A stretch of 64,000 nucleotides of DNA from JAPPFW01 sp965231815 (GTDB lineage: Bacteria > Actinomycetota > Acidimicrobiia > Spongiisociales > Spongiisociaceae), in the NCBI GenBank assembly GCA_965231815.1, contig OZ246890.1:2418001-2482000 (forward strand), read 5' to 3'. Below, piece after piece: positions 21,902-31,213 of the stretch. The position numbers and the translations under genes were made by a program. Below the pieces are notes generated by a model that did not search any database, was not told the DNA's origin, and saw only the letters and a program-made list of their open reading frames with translations. The first letter of the stretch is position 1. Every line of letters begins with the position of its first letter.

Positions 21902-22657
21902 ATGCCGATCTGGGATGACCTCCTCACCGACACGGACCGGGCGGTGTTCGACGCGGCCGGTTGGGGCCGCAGAGCCGGTTATGGAAAACGCCCGGCGATC
22001 ATGGTCATCGACGTCAACTACAACTTCTGCGGCGATCGGGCCGAACCCATCCTCGAATCCATCAAGAGATGGCGCTACGCCTGCGGGCCGGTCGCTTGGG
22101 AGACGGCGATTCCTTCCATCCAGCGGATACTGGAAGTGGCGCGCACCAAGCGCCTTCCCGTCGTGTACACAACCAACCCTAGGAGGGCCGACGGTTTCGA
22201 TCTGGGCATCTGGTCTCTCAAGAGCACCAGAGCCGAGGACGAGGTGGACGTCATGGGCCACAAGGGCAACGAGATCGTCGCCGAGGTGGCGCCCCGCCCC
22301 GATGACCTGTTCATCGAGAAGCGCAAGCCGTCCGCCTTTTTCGGAACTCCTCTGGCCAGCCATCTCAACATGTTGGGGGCCGATTCGCTGATCCTCACCG
22401 GAACCACCACCAGCGGATGCGTCCGGGCCAGCGCGGTGGACGCCCTCTCCTACGATCTGAGGGTTACGATCCCGCACGAGGCGGTGTTCGATCGGGGTGA
22501 CCTGTCCCACCGGGTGGCGCTCTTCGACCTGCATATGAAGTACGTGGATGTCACCGATCTCGACGATGTGCTCACCTACCTGCAAGGTCTGCCGGTCGGG
22601 TTATTCGACGATATCTACCCGCCGGCCGCCGAGGCAGCCAGAAGGGAGTCCGGTTGA
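21902..22657 (+). CDS. Cysteine hydrolase (isochorismatase family; N-carbamoylsarcosine amidase-like)
   Basis: This is a 251-residue protein with the isochorismatase-fold catalytic triad: Asp in MVIDVNYNFCGD (~residue 37), Lys in FIEKRKPSAFFGT (~142) and Cys in TGTTTSGCVRASA (~177). Members of this branch hydrolyse carbamoyl or amide bonds, releasing ammonia and CO2, which is the natural second step after a ring-opening hydantoinase. It begins 3 bp after the amidohydrolase stop and overlaps the next gene (TTGA), so it is co-translated. The exact substrate is not readable. Confidence 0.85.
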   Translation: MPIWDDLLTDTDRAVFDAAGWGRRAGYGKRPAIMVIDVNYNFCGDRAEPILESIKRWRYACGPVAWETAIPSIQRILEVARTKRLPVVYTTNPRRADGFDLGIWSLKSTRAEDEVDVMGHKGNEIVAEVAPRPDDLFIEKRKPSAFFGTPLASHLNMLGADSLILTGTTTSGCVRASAVDALSYDLRVTIPHEAVFDRGDLSHRVALFDLHMKYVDVTDLDDVLTYLQGLPVGLFDDIYPPAAEAARRESG

Positions 22658-23235
22658 GTCTCGAGTTTCCGATCCGCAAGTTCATAACCCGGATCGATGA
22701 CGAGCGGAGGCGAGAAGGGATAACGGTTCGCCCGCCATTGCGCAAGGCGATCGTGGCGGCGGTAATCCGCAACCCGTATGCGGGGACGTACCACGAAGAC
22801 CTGTCCGAAGCCGTCGAGTTCTCCGCCGACCTCGGCGCGAGGCTGGGAGTGATGGCTACCGAAGCTCTCGATGACCCGGTGCAATCCTACGGTAAGGGTG
22901 GAATCGCCGGTCTGGCCGGTTCCCAAGAACATGTGGTCATGTTCCTCTCGACCGCCTTCGCCGATCCGTTTAGAGCGAAGGTCGGCGGGGGAGTGGCCTG
23001 GATGTCGTCGGCCACCATCGTCGGCTCCCCGGGCACGCCGATCACCATACCGCTCGCCCACAAGGATGCTCTGTACGTACGTGACAACTACGACGCCATC
23101 ACCCTGTATCCGGGCGACGCTCCTCGCCGGGATGAAGTTGTGGTAGCGGTGGCGGTCGCCAACCGAGGCCGGCCTAACGCCCGGTTAGGAGGCTTAGCCG
23201 CCGAAGATGCGATAGGTGAGGACGGTCTGCGTTAG
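22654..23235 (+). CDS. DUF1185 (amino acid synthesis) family protein
   Basis: This 193-residue protein has a TTG start overlapping the upstream stop and an AAGGGAG ribosome site. Family features are NPYAGTYHEDLSEAVEFS, a GKGGIAGLAGSQEHVVMFLS loop and the terminal IPLAHKDALYVRDNYD region. DUF1185 proteins are named for amino-acid synthesis by annotation only. They recur in operons for degradation of pyrimidine-like or cyclic amide compounds, as here. The biochemical role is unknown. It overlaps the enamidase-like gene by one base. Confidence 0.8.
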   Translation: MSLEFPIRKFITRIDDERRREGITVRPPLRKAIVAAVIRNPYAGTYHEDLSEAVEFSADLGARLGVMATEALDDPVQSYGKGGIAGLAGSQEHVVMFLSTAFADPFRAKVGGGVAWMSSATIVGSPGTPITIPLAHKDALYVRDNYDAITLYPGDAPRRDEVVVAVAVANRGRPNARLGGLAAEDAIGEDGLR

Positions 23236-24431
23236 TGGCCGGAACGTTCCAGACCGCGGTCATCAATATCGGGACCCTGGTCACGGGCGACCTTGATAAC
23301 CCGATTACGGAGGCGGAAGCTCTCTTCATCGAGGACGGCCGGATCGTTTCCATCGGGTCGTCGGAAGGCTACGAGCAGGCGGACCGGATAATCGACGCCA
23401 ACGGGTCGACAGTAGGGCCGGGCCTCATCGACTCCCATTGCCATGTGGTTATCGGGGACTTCACCCCGCGCCAGAATGTGGTCGGCTTTTTGAGTTCCTA
23501 CGTACACGGAGGGATCACCCAGGCGATTTCTCCGGGAGAGATACATGCGCCGGGTCGTCCTCACGATGCCGACGGGGTGGTAGCCCTGGCGGTATTCGCG
23601 CAGCGATCCTGGAGCGTTTACCGGCCCAACGGTATGAAGGTTCATGGTGGGGCGGTGGTTCTCGAACCCACTCTGGAACCTCGCCACTTTCGTTACCTGG
23701 CGGAGCAGGGGGTGGGCTTGGCCAAGTTCGGGTTCGGTCGCTACCAGGATCCGGCGGACGGTGTTCCACAAGTTCGGGCCGCTCAGGAGGTAGGCATTCG
23801 AGTGATGTGCCATTCGGGGGGAGCGTCGATTCCGGGTTCGAAACCGATCACTACCGACCATTTGAAGCTGCTGGCGCCGGACGTGTGCGGCCACATAAAC
23901 GGTGGACCGTCCTCGCTGGATGAGGCGGGCCTGCTGGACATAGTGCGCGATACGGACCTCGTCCTCCAGATCGTGCAGGCCGGCAACCTGCGCAGCGCCA
24001 TCATGATCATCGAAGCGGTCCTCGAACACGGCGCCGAACATCGCGTGATCATCGGATCGGATACCCCTACCGGGACCGGGGTAATGCCGCTGGGGGTCCT
24101 CAAGACGATGGCCGAGTTGTCCTCGCTCACCTCCGCCGACCCGGCTGTTGTATGGGCCTGGGCGTCGGGAGTCACCGCCGATGTCTACGACCTCGAAGCC
24201 GGCAAGATCGAGGTGGGTAGCCCGGCCGATCTGGTCATCGCCGACGCCCCCTGGGGCTCGTACGGAGGGGATGCGCTGGGCGCTCTAGCGCGAGGTGACA
24301 TTCCCGGCATCAGCGCGGTGGTTATCGACGGTCAGGTGAAGGCTCTGAGGAGCCGCAATACCCCCGCCGCGGCACGCCAGGTGACGGTAACCCCGGACGT
24401 CGGGGAACTTCCCGGTTCGGCCCATGTCTAG
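23235..24431 (+). CDS. Enamidase-like amidohydrolase
   Basis: The 398-residue protein closely follows the layout of clostridial enamidase of nicotinate catabolism, which hydrolyses 1,4,5,6-tetrahydro-6-oxonicotinate. Features are GLIDSHCHV (HxH), TPRQNVVGFLSSYVHGGITQ, the SPGEIHAPGRPHDADG loop, GMKVHGGAVVLEP, MCHSGGASIPGS (His), CGHINGGPSS (His) and IIGSDTPTGTG (Asp). All expected metal ligands are present. It is cytoplasmic. Together with the upstream hydantoinase-like, cysteine hydrolase and DUF1185 genes it suggests stepwise opening of a partly reduced N-heterocycle. GTG start. Its last 8 bases overlap the start of the csx1-like gene, so the CRISPR operon is translationally linked to it. 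Confidence 0.85.
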   Translation: MAGTFQTAVINIGTLVTGDLDNPITEAEALFIEDGRIVSIGSSEGYEQADRIIDANGSTVGPGLIDSHCHVVIGDFTPRQNVVGFLSSYVHGGITQAISPGEIHAPGRPHDADGVVALAVFAQRSWSVYRPNGMKVHGGAVVLEPTLEPRHFRYLAEQGVGLAKFGFGRYQDPADGVPQVRAAQEVGIRVMCHSGGASIPGSKPITTDHLKLLAPDVCGHINGGPSSLDEAGLLDIVRDTDLVLQIVQAGNLRSAIMIIEAVLEHGAEHRVIIGSDTPTGTGVMPLGVLKTMAELSSLTSADPAVVWAWASGVTADVYDLEAGKIEVGSPADLVIADAPWGSYGGDALGALARGDIPGISAVVIDGQVKALRSRNTPAAARQVTVTPDVGELPGSAHV

Positions 24432-26151
24432 GCATCTGATGCTGACATTGCTGGGGCTGGAGCCTCGCTCGACTCGTTACACTCTTGAAGGGCAAGAGGT
24501 GCGAGCCGATCTTGCTCCGGTAGCGCTTCTTGATCTGCTTGCCGAGTCCGAACGTCCCGACGGTGTGTTGGCCCTTTGTACATCTGAAGCAAAGCAGGAC
24601 ACCGGCGGAACACTCGTCGACCAACTCGAGAACCGATACGATGTCCGGCTGATCGACATTCCGGCGGGGGAGGATCAGGACCAGATCGGGCAGTTCCTCG
24701 ACGTCGTTACGCGTGCTGTCCCGAACAATGTGCACCTGACCGTCGACATCACCCACGGCTTCCGACACTACTCGTTCCTTGTGTACACCGCTCTGATGTA
24801 TCTGACGGAGTTGTGCGGGGTTCGGATTCGCGGGATGTATTACGGCCTTCTCGGGCAAGGTAAGAACGGGACAAGTCCCTTCCTGGACCTGCGTCCTCTG
24901 ATGGAGTTACCCCGCTGGACCCGCGCCTTGTACGTACTAAGGACCACTGGCAGCGCTCTACCAATCGCTGACCTTCTCGGCACCGGTAAGGGCCAACCGT
25001 TAAAAGGGATCAGAGAAGAATTCAGGGGTCTTTCCGAAGCCTATCTGGCTGGTCTGCCGTTGGAGTTGGGGGAGCGGGCGTTGAAGGTCAAGGACCAGCG
25101 CCTCAGGGCCTTCGCGAAGATATTGCGCAACGACCATCACCTACCGCTCAGTCACGAATTGGTGGGTCGGCTGGCCGAGATACTCGCTCCACAGGCCCTT
25201 GATGGCAAGACCACGGGCCCTGGATGGAAACGTAAGGTGCGCCTGTCAAAAAACGAATTATCGAGGCAGGCCAGAGTCGTCGACTCCCTTTTCGACAACG
25301 GACACCTGCCTACCGCTCTCGGGCTGATGCACGAATGGACCCTTTCGTGGGTTATCTTTGCCCAACACGGTGATGTGGACGACTGGTTGAGCTACCAGAA
25401 TGTCAGATCGCGGGCTAGGAACCTACTCGGAGCGTTCAATGCCATCGGCAAGAATCCCGAACTCAGAGGATGCCTCACCGACCAGCAGCAAAGCCTTGGC
25501 AAGTATTGGGATGAACTCACCGAACTGCGTAACGGCTATGCCCATCACGGGATGCGCCCCCAGGTTCTCATAAGGGATCCCAAGATCGGGAAGAAACTCG
25601 AGTCAGTTATCAAGTATTGGAATCGTACCCTGCGCTGGGGCCCGAATCTGTCTCTATATATAGGTGGATCCCACGGAGGCCGGGTTCTGGTCAGTCCTAT
25701 CGGTAAACGGCCTGGCGTGTTGTTCAGTGCGGTCAGCGCGGTTCGGTCAGGCGGAGAGAACGAGCAGTTGAAGAACTGTCTCGTTATATGCTCGACGGAC
25801 ACGGAAGGGAGAATCACTGAGGCGGTGAGGCAGGCTGGGCACGCCGGCCAGGTGACCACGCTCCTACTCGAGGATCCGTTCGGGGCTGGCCGCGAAGATA
25901 TCAACCGACTTGTCAAGGAGTCTAGAAAGCATCTCGTGAGCGCGGACGAGGTAGTTATAAACGTAACCGGTGGAACGACGCTCATGGGCTTGGTCGCCGA
26001 AAGGATCGCATCGGAAGCTCGCCGGTTCGCTCGACCTACCCGCCGATTCGGACTTATCGACCGTCGACCGCCACACGAGCAGGACTCGGATCCGTATCAA
26101 CTAGGGGAGGCGCTCTGGCTTGACTCGATCGCGGATACAAATGGCCGTTAG
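24424..26151 (+). CDS. csx1: Csx1-like CARF-HEPN ribonuclease with an extra C-terminal CARF-like domain
   Basis: This is a 575-residue type III CRISPR ancillary protein. The N-terminal CARF domain has the DxTHG signature (DITHGFRHYSFL, residues 108-119) of TM1812/Csx2-type proteins. The HEPN RNase site RxxxxH is R369-H374 (LRNGYAHHGM). After it come ~150 more residues with VICSTDTEG (~454-462) and VINVTGGTTLMGL (~511-523), the pattern of a second CARF domain of the Can/Card1 (DUF1887) kind. Csx1 proteins cleave RNA non-specifically when the CARF binds cyclic oligoadenylate made by Cas10. Most end after HEPN, so the tail is unusual and could be a second ligand-binding or ligand-degrading module. 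The ATG overlaps the enamidase stop by 8 bp, and cmr1 begins before its own stop. Confidence 0.85.
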   Translation: MSRHLMLTLLGLEPRSTRYTLEGQEVRADLAPVALLDLLAESERPDGVLALCTSEAKQDTGGTLVDQLENRYDVRLIDIPAGEDQDQIGQFLDVVTRAVPNNVHLTVDITHGFRHYSFLVYTALMYLTELCGVRIRGMYYGLLGQGKNGTSPFLDLRPLMELPRWTRALYVLRTTGSALPIADLLGTGKGQPLKGIREEFRGLSEAYLAGLPLELGERALKVKDQRLRAFAKILRNDHHLPLSHELVGRLAEILAPQALDGKTTGPGWKRKVRLSKNELSRQARVVDSLFDNGHLPTALGLMHEWTLSWVIFAQHGDVDDWLSYQNVRSRARNLLGAFNAIGKNPELRGCLTDQQQSLGKYWDELTELRNGYAHHGMRPQVLIRDPKIGKKLESVIKYWNRTLRWGPNLSLYIGGSHGGRVLVSPIGKRPGVLFSAVSAVRSGGENEQLKNCLVICSTDTEGRITEAVRQAGHAGQVTTLLLEDPFGAGREDINRLVKESRKHLVSADEVVINVTGGTTLMGLVAERIASEARRFARPTRRFGLIDRRPPHEQDSDPYQLGEALWLDSIADTNGR

Positions 26152-27322
26152 CGAGATCACGGCAAGGTATCGGGTTACGACACCCATGTTCTGCGGAGGT
26201 GCCGATCCCAGTGTGCCTGAGCTACGCCTGCCGAGTTTCAAGGGTGTTTTGCGCTTCTGGTGGCGGGCTCTCGCATGGTCACAGATGGGCGGGAACCTCC
26301 AAGAAATCAAAGCCGAGGAGGACCGCTTGTTTGGGAGCGCAGCAGGCGGTCAATCGAAGGTGTCGATGTGGCTCGATCGGGTTCCCGGGACACAGACAGT
26401 TCCAGTCGGTCGGGTTCTGACTGTCGGGTCGGGAAGAAGACAAGTCGTTGGTGAGGGTGCGCGCTATCTCGGCTACGGCGTGATGGAGACCTTCGCCAGC
26501 AGGAATAAGGGGAAGGTCGCCGGCCAATTGATTCGTCCCTGTCTGGGTGGTGGGTTCACCTTCACTGTGAGGATGCGTCTGCGTAACAGCAAAGATGTAG
26601 GACAACTCAAGGATGCCCTTATCCTGCTAGGCCTGGTAGGCGGTATGGGCGCCAAGAGCCGTAAGGGCTACGGCTCGCTGGTGTTGGAATCTTTGCATGT
26701 AGACGGTGGTGAGGAATGGCGATCCCGGCGATCCATAAATGAGCTAGCTGAGCATATTGGAGGCTTACGTCCGACCCACCGGCGAAGTGCCTTACCTCCG
26801 TACACCGCTTTGTCAGAGCGGTCACGTTTCGTGCTGGTCACTTCGGATCGAACCCGGCCGCTTGAAGTGCTGAACCTGGTCGGACGCGAGATGATGAGGT
26901 TCCGAAGTTGGGGACATAGAGGGATAGTTCTTAACGAGTCGTCGGAGCAGAACTTCAAGGATGATCATGACCTGATGAAGAAACATCGGTACGAGCGGGA
27001 CGCGCATCCTCGTCGTGTAGCCTTCGGGCTTCCTCATAACTATGGACGTCATCCTGCTCAGCAGGTCGGTCCGGCAGGCAAACTCGACCGGCGCGCCAGC
27101 CCGCTCTTCATTCATATCCATCAATGTGGGGATGAACCGGTAGCGGTGCTGTCGTTCCTTCCGGCTCGGTTTCTGCCAAAGAGTACTCGTATTGATGTCG
27201 GCGGCAGTCCAGTGAGTCCTTCGCCTGAGGAACGTCTGTACGACCCCATCCATGACTTCTTGGACCGTATCAAGAATCGGGACCAGCGTGTGGAGCCCTT
27301 CACCGATGAGGCAGAGGTATAG
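26141..27322 (+). CDS. cmr1: Type III-B RAMP protein Cmr1
   Basis: This 393-residue Cas7-group RAMP is a subunit at the head of the Cmr complex, contacting the 3' part of crRNA and target. Family marks are the N-terminal TPMFCGGADP, the LPSFKGVLRFWWRAL motif and the glycine-rich GLVGGMGAKSRKGYGS. I chose the ATG at 26141, which overlaps the csx1 stop by 11 bp; a TTG at 26120 would add seven residues. The complete length fits Cmr1. Confidence 0.9.
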   Translation: MAVSEITARYRVTTPMFCGGADPSVPELRLPSFKGVLRFWWRALAWSQMGGNLQEIKAEEDRLFGSAAGGQSKVSMWLDRVPGTQTVPVGRVLTVGSGRRQVVGEGARYLGYGVMETFASRNKGKVAGQLIRPCLGGGFTFTVRMRLRNSKDVGQLKDALILLGLVGGMGAKSRKGYGSLVLESLHVDGGEEWRSRRSINELAEHIGGLRPTHRRSALPPYTALSERSRFVLVTSDRTRPLEVLNLVGREMMRFRSWGHRGIVLNESSEQNFKDDHDLMKKHRYERDAHPRRVAFGLPHNYGRHPAQQVGPAGKLDRRASPLFIHIHQCGDEPVAVLSFLPARFLPKSTRIDVGGSPVSPSPEERLYDPIHDFLDRIKNRDQRVEPFTDEAEV

Positions 27323-27324
27323 CA

Positions 27325-29262
27325 ATGAAGCATCGCCTTGATTTCTCGATCGGCCCGGTACAGGGGTTTATCTCCCAGTCGCGCCGGACTCGCGATCTAT
27401 GGGGTAGTTCGTTCCTGCTCGCCTTCCTTTCCACCCACGCTATATACGCTGCAAGGGAGAACGGCGCCAGGGTTGTACGGCCCTCGGTTGATGATGACCC
27501 ACTCTTCAGGCACGCCTCCGGCGACGTAACCACAAAGCCACCGTGTGCCACCGTTCCGAACCATGTCGTAGTCGAGACCGATCACGATCCGGCGGTATTA
27601 GCACGGGCCATGGAATACGCCGTGGAGAACGCATGGGACCGAGTCTGCGGTGCCGTATGGGACAGATATGTCGCGCACGCCACCGGCGCGGGAAACAACA
27701 CTGAGGTGATCTGGGAACGGCAGGTTAACACCTTCTGGGAAATCACCTGGACCACCGCCCCCACCGATAGTAGGGACAACCGCCGCGGTCGTCGCAAACA
27801 TTGGCGCAGCCATATCCCGCCTGATGAGCCCGGAGACAAGTGCACTGTAATGCACGACCTGCAGGAACTCTCCGGGTACGTTCGTGTGAGAGAGGGGAAG
27901 AAGCAAAAACAGTTCTGGCAGATGATAGGGCAACGAGTGGGCGCGTTTGATTTGCGGGACAACGAGCGGCTGTGCGCCGTAGCGCTGGTTAAGCGGCTGT
28001 TCCCACAGGTTGCGCAGCCTGCGCTGGGCTGGAAGATCGACACCTTGAGTTGGCCCTCGACAGTATACCTGGGCGCCGTTCCGTGGATCCGCCGTGTCGT
28101 CACCGCGGTGCCCGACGCAGCCCGCGAATACGCCGACACGATGGAGATAGCCGTAGGGCGTGGTGCATTCCGATCACGGGGATCGCTGTTTGACGGACTG
28201 GGAACCGGCGCCGCAGGTAACTTTCCGAAGCTTGCCGCAAACTACATGGATCTCCAATCCGTGGGCAACAAGAACCGTTGTCCAATAGAGGATGAGAATC
28301 ACCGTCAATCGCTGGCCGACGAATTGCAGTCGCTTCATGACGGGCAGGACGACGATGGGCGGCTAGGTGGCCCGTCCAGTGTCTACGCGCTGCTTCTCGC
28401 CGACGGTGATCGCCTCGGTAAGCTGGTTGATACGGTTGGCGGCGAGGTTGCGAGCACGGCTCTGTCCTCGTTCAACCGGCGGGTTCCCGAGATTGCGAGG
28501 ACCTACGACGGCGTCACCGTCTATGCCGGCGGCGATGACGTGTTGGCCATGCTTCCCGTTGATGGGGCGCTTCAATGCGCCGATGAGCTATCACAGGTAT
28601 ACACTTCCTGCTTTGCCGGTTCCGGCAGCATGGTGGATCGCGCCACCCTCTCCGCGGCGGTGGTGTTCGCGCATGTACGGATGCCGCTGAGCGCGGCACT
28701 TGCCGAAGCGCACCAGCTACTCGACGACGTTGCCAAGGAAGGGAACGGACGATCTTCTCTGGCGATCGGTGTACTCAAGCCGGGCGGGCGCTACTGCCGA
28801 TGGGTGAGCACATGGGAGAGGCGTCATGGAGGTACCGACAGGCGGGCGGTGGAAATGCTCGGACACCTTGTCGACGCCTTGGGCTCGGAGGATGGGGAGC
28901 CAGGCATCTCGTCGGCGCTGGTCTATCGCATAAGGGAACTGCTGGCACTCCTGTGTGGATGGGATCGTTGGGAACCCGGTAGCTGGGGACAGGTCCCTGA
29001 CGGCCTCGACCTGGATCCCCTGCTTCGCGCTGAGATACTCAATAGCCTGGCGACGAGGATGGAGACCGGCGCGGGGGAACGAGCTCAGGAGGTTGCGGAT
29101 AGTGTGGTCAGCCTGCTCACCCGCTCTCGTAACACATTGCCCGAGGAGCCGAAGGTTCAGGTTACCTACCGCGGCCAAGAGCGGGCTATGGAGGTCGGCG
29201 TCGATGCCCTGCTGCTGGCTCGGTTTCTGCTCAATCTGGACGATCCGGAGGCAGATCAATGA
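27325..29262 (+). CDS. cas10: Cas10 (Cmr2), cyclic-oligoadenylate synthase subunit
   Basis: This 645-residue large subunit of the type III-B complex starts directly with the SIGPVQGFISQSRRTRDLW segment typical of Cmr2. No N-terminal HD nuclease domain is present, so DNase activity is not expected. The Palm GGDD motif is intact at residues 402-405 (YAGGDDVLAML), preceded by a VYALLLADGDRLGKL Palm 1-like strand, so cOA synthesis is likely. That matches the cOA-activated Csx1-like nuclease encoded first in the operon. At 645 residues it is short for Cmr2 because the HD domain is absent. It lies 2 bp after cmr1 and overlaps cmr3 by 4 bp. Confidence 0.9.
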   Translation: MKHRLDFSIGPVQGFISQSRRTRDLWGSSFLLAFLSTHAIYAARENGARVVRPSVDDDPLFRHASGDVTTKPPCATVPNHVVVETDHDPAVLARAMEYAVENAWDRVCGAVWDRYVAHATGAGNNTEVIWERQVNTFWEITWTTAPTDSRDNRRGRRKHWRSHIPPDEPGDKCTVMHDLQELSGYVRVREGKKQKQFWQMIGQRVGAFDLRDNERLCAVALVKRLFPQVAQPALGWKIDTLSWPSTVYLGAVPWIRRVVTAVPDAAREYADTMEIAVGRGAFRSRGSLFDGLGTGAAGNFPKLAANYMDLQSVGNKNRCPIEDENHRQSLADELQSLHDGQDDDGRLGGPSSVYALLLADGDRLGKLVDTVGGEVASTALSSFNRRVPEIARTYDGVTVYAGGDDVLAMLPVDGALQCADELSQVYTSCFAGSGSMVDRATLSAAVVFAHVRMPLSAALAEAHQLLDDVAKEGNGRSSLAIGVLKPGGRYCRWVSTWERRHGGTDRRAVEMLGHLVDALGSEDGEPGISSALVYRIRELLALLCGWDRWEPGSWGQVPDGLDLDPLLRAEILNSLATRMETGAGERAQEVADSVVSLLTRSRNTLPEEPKVQVTYRGQERAMEVGVDALLLARFLLNLDDPEADQ

Positions 29263-30395
29263 TCGGGGTTGAGCTTCGTCCGGTGGACACCTGGTTCTTT
29301 CGCGACGGCACACCTTTCGAGGACACTCCCTGGCTTGATGTCGAGAGCTTGTTTCCGCCGCATCCTCCCACGCTGGTCGGTGCATTGCGCGCCGCGGTGG
29401 CTCGCGAGAACGGTTGGAACGGAAGGGGACGATGGTCGCAGGAAATCTGTCAGGTGCTCGGCGATGGTCCCGACGATCTCGGAAGGATCTCGATCCGAGG
29501 ACCGTTCCTGCTATTTGACGATCAACCACTGTATAGGGTACCTCGTCATCTCCTAGGGGTGATCGAGAACGAACGATGGTCACCCAGGACATTTCTCCGC
29601 CCGGGTGGACGGGTCGTATGTGATCTAGGCGAGGTCCGTCTCCCGGCGCTGGATCGTGCCCGCGATGATGACTACGAAGGGCTGACACCGGGAAAGGAGC
29701 AGTGGCTGACGGCAGCCGGGATGAATGCGGTGCTCGGTGGCAACGTTCCGGATGCCGACCAAGTCATACCTAGCCGTCATCTGTGGAAGACGGAACATAG
29801 GACAGGACTGGCACGCGACGCCCGAACACGCACCTCCGTCGAAGGTATGTTGTGGAACACGGGCCACGTCCGTCCTGTGACTGGTGTGTCGCTGGGTGCG
29901 CTGATATCGGGTTTACCGGACGCATGGACCTTTCCGTTCGGTAAGGCGTCACCTCTGGGCGGTGAAAGCCGTCTTGCTCTACTCGATCCATGGTATGGCA
30001 GCCTGAACATCGGAGTCTCAGATGTTGACACGGGTGTACATGGAACGAAGACGGCGTTGGTGGCGCTAACTCCACTGGACATCTCACCGGCGGTCTGCCG
30101 TGGTCAGGCGCCGCTGGAGGAACTCGGAGGCGCCAGGGTGGTATCGGTATGCATGGACCGACCACTACGAATCGGCGGTTGGGACTCCAGGAGTGGCCAT
30201 TTCGGTCCGTTACCCATACGGTCCGTGTTGCCGCCGGGAAGCGTGTTGTTCTGCGAGGTTGACGGGTCGGACCCGCGAGAAGAAGACATGGCGTTGAGAT
30301 CAAGAAACAAGGCGATGAGGATAGGTGCCCGAACCCGGTCCGGCTTCGGGCTGGTAGCGCTCGGGGCCTGGCCCGGAGACGAGGAGAACAGGTGA
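29259..30395 (+). CDS. cmr3: Type III-B RAMP protein Cmr3 (Cas5 group)
   Basis: The 378-residue protein caps the 5' repeat tag of the crRNA in the Cmr complex. The N-terminus ELRPVDTWFFRDGTPFE and PPHPPTLVGALRA are conserved in Cmr3, as is the C-terminal glycine-rich RSGFGLVALGAW. ATGA overlap with cas10; its TGA overlaps the cmr4 ATG by one base. Confidence 0.9.
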   Translation: MIGVELRPVDTWFFRDGTPFEDTPWLDVESLFPPHPPTLVGALRAAVARENGWNGRGRWSQEICQVLGDGPDDLGRISIRGPFLLFDDQPLYRVPRHLLGVIENERWSPRTFLRPGGRVVCDLGEVRLPALDRARDDDYEGLTPGKEQWLTAAGMNAVLGGNVPDADQVIPSRHLWKTEHRTGLARDARTRTSVEGMLWNTGHVRPVTGVSLGALISGLPDAWTFPFGKASPLGGESRLALLDPWYGSLNIGVSDVDTGVHGTKTALVALTPLDISPAVCRGQAPLEELGGARVVSVCMDRPLRIGGWDSRSGHFGPLPIRSVLPPGSVLFCEVDGSDPREEDMALRSRNKAMRIGARTRSGFGLVALGAWPGDEENR

Positions 30396-31213
30396 TGGAA
30401 ACAGCTTTGATCGGCCTTCTCGCCGAAACGTCCATCCATCCCGGCGCCGGACGTGGGCTGGGAGTGGTGGATCTGCCGGTAGCGAGGGAGGCCGCTACGG
30501 ACTACCCGGTACTGGCCGGATCCGGCTTGAAGGGGGCACTACGTGATAAGGCGAGGACCCTTGACGGCATCGACCGCAAGGCGAGCTTCGGCAAGCCGGA
30601 TGAAGCAGGTGAGTTTTTGGTATCTGACGGACGCCTTCTGCTCCTTCCCGTACGCAGCTTGACGGGTTCGTATCGCTGGGTGACCTCACCTCACCTGATC
30701 GAGCGATATGCCCGTGATCTTGCCCGCGCCGGGGTGGGGAGTGCGCCGACTATCCCGGCGGTCGGTCGAGGAAGAGTCCTCACGGAAGGCAAGGGTGACC
30801 TTTTCCTAGAGGAGCGGCAGTTCTCGATCGTCGAGAAACCGCCGCCGGAGGTCGCGTCCTCCATTGGACGGATGATCCTTCACGACGAGACAAGGGAAAG
30901 ACTCTCCCGCCAACTCGCGATTGTCAACGACGACGACTTCGCTTGGTTCGCTCGCTACGGGCTATCCATCCAAGCCCGCAACAAGCTCGAGGAGGGTACC
31001 AAAAAGAGCAAGAGTTTATGGTATGAGGAGGCACTTCCGCCCGATACGGTCATGTATGCGTTGATCGCGGGACGCAATTCCGAAGCGTTGAACGTACTTG
31101 ATGCGCTCTTCGGGGCCGGTAAGCCCTATCTCCAGGTGGGTGGCAACGAGACATTAGGCCAGGGTTGGTTCGCGGTCTCCCCGTTACGCTCTGACCGCTT
31201 AGGTGCGCAGTGA
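30395..31213 (+). CDS. cmr4: Type III-B backbone RNase Cmr4 (Cas7 group)
   Basis: The 272-residue backbone subunit cuts target RNA at 6-nt steps. GAGRGLGVVDLPVARE places the conserved catalytic Asp at residue 26, the position known from studied Cmr4 proteins. YPVLAGSGLKGALRD and GNETLGQGWF are further RAMP motifs. The ATG at 30395 overlaps the cmr3 stop (TGATG); a GTG one codon earlier is less likely. It overlaps cmr5 by 4 bp. Confidence 0.9.
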   Translation: METALIGLLAETSIHPGAGRGLGVVDLPVAREAATDYPVLAGSGLKGALRDKARTLDGIDRKASFGKPDEAGEFLVSDGRLLLLPVRSLTGSYRWVTSPHLIERYARDLARAGVGSAPTIPAVGRGRVLTEGKGDLFLEERQFSIVEKPPPEVASSIGRMILHDETRERLSRQLAIVNDDDFAWFARYGLSIQARNKLEEGTKKSKSLWYEEALPPDTVMYALIAGRNSEALNVLDALFGAGKPYLQVGGNETLGQGWFAVSPLRSDRLGAQ

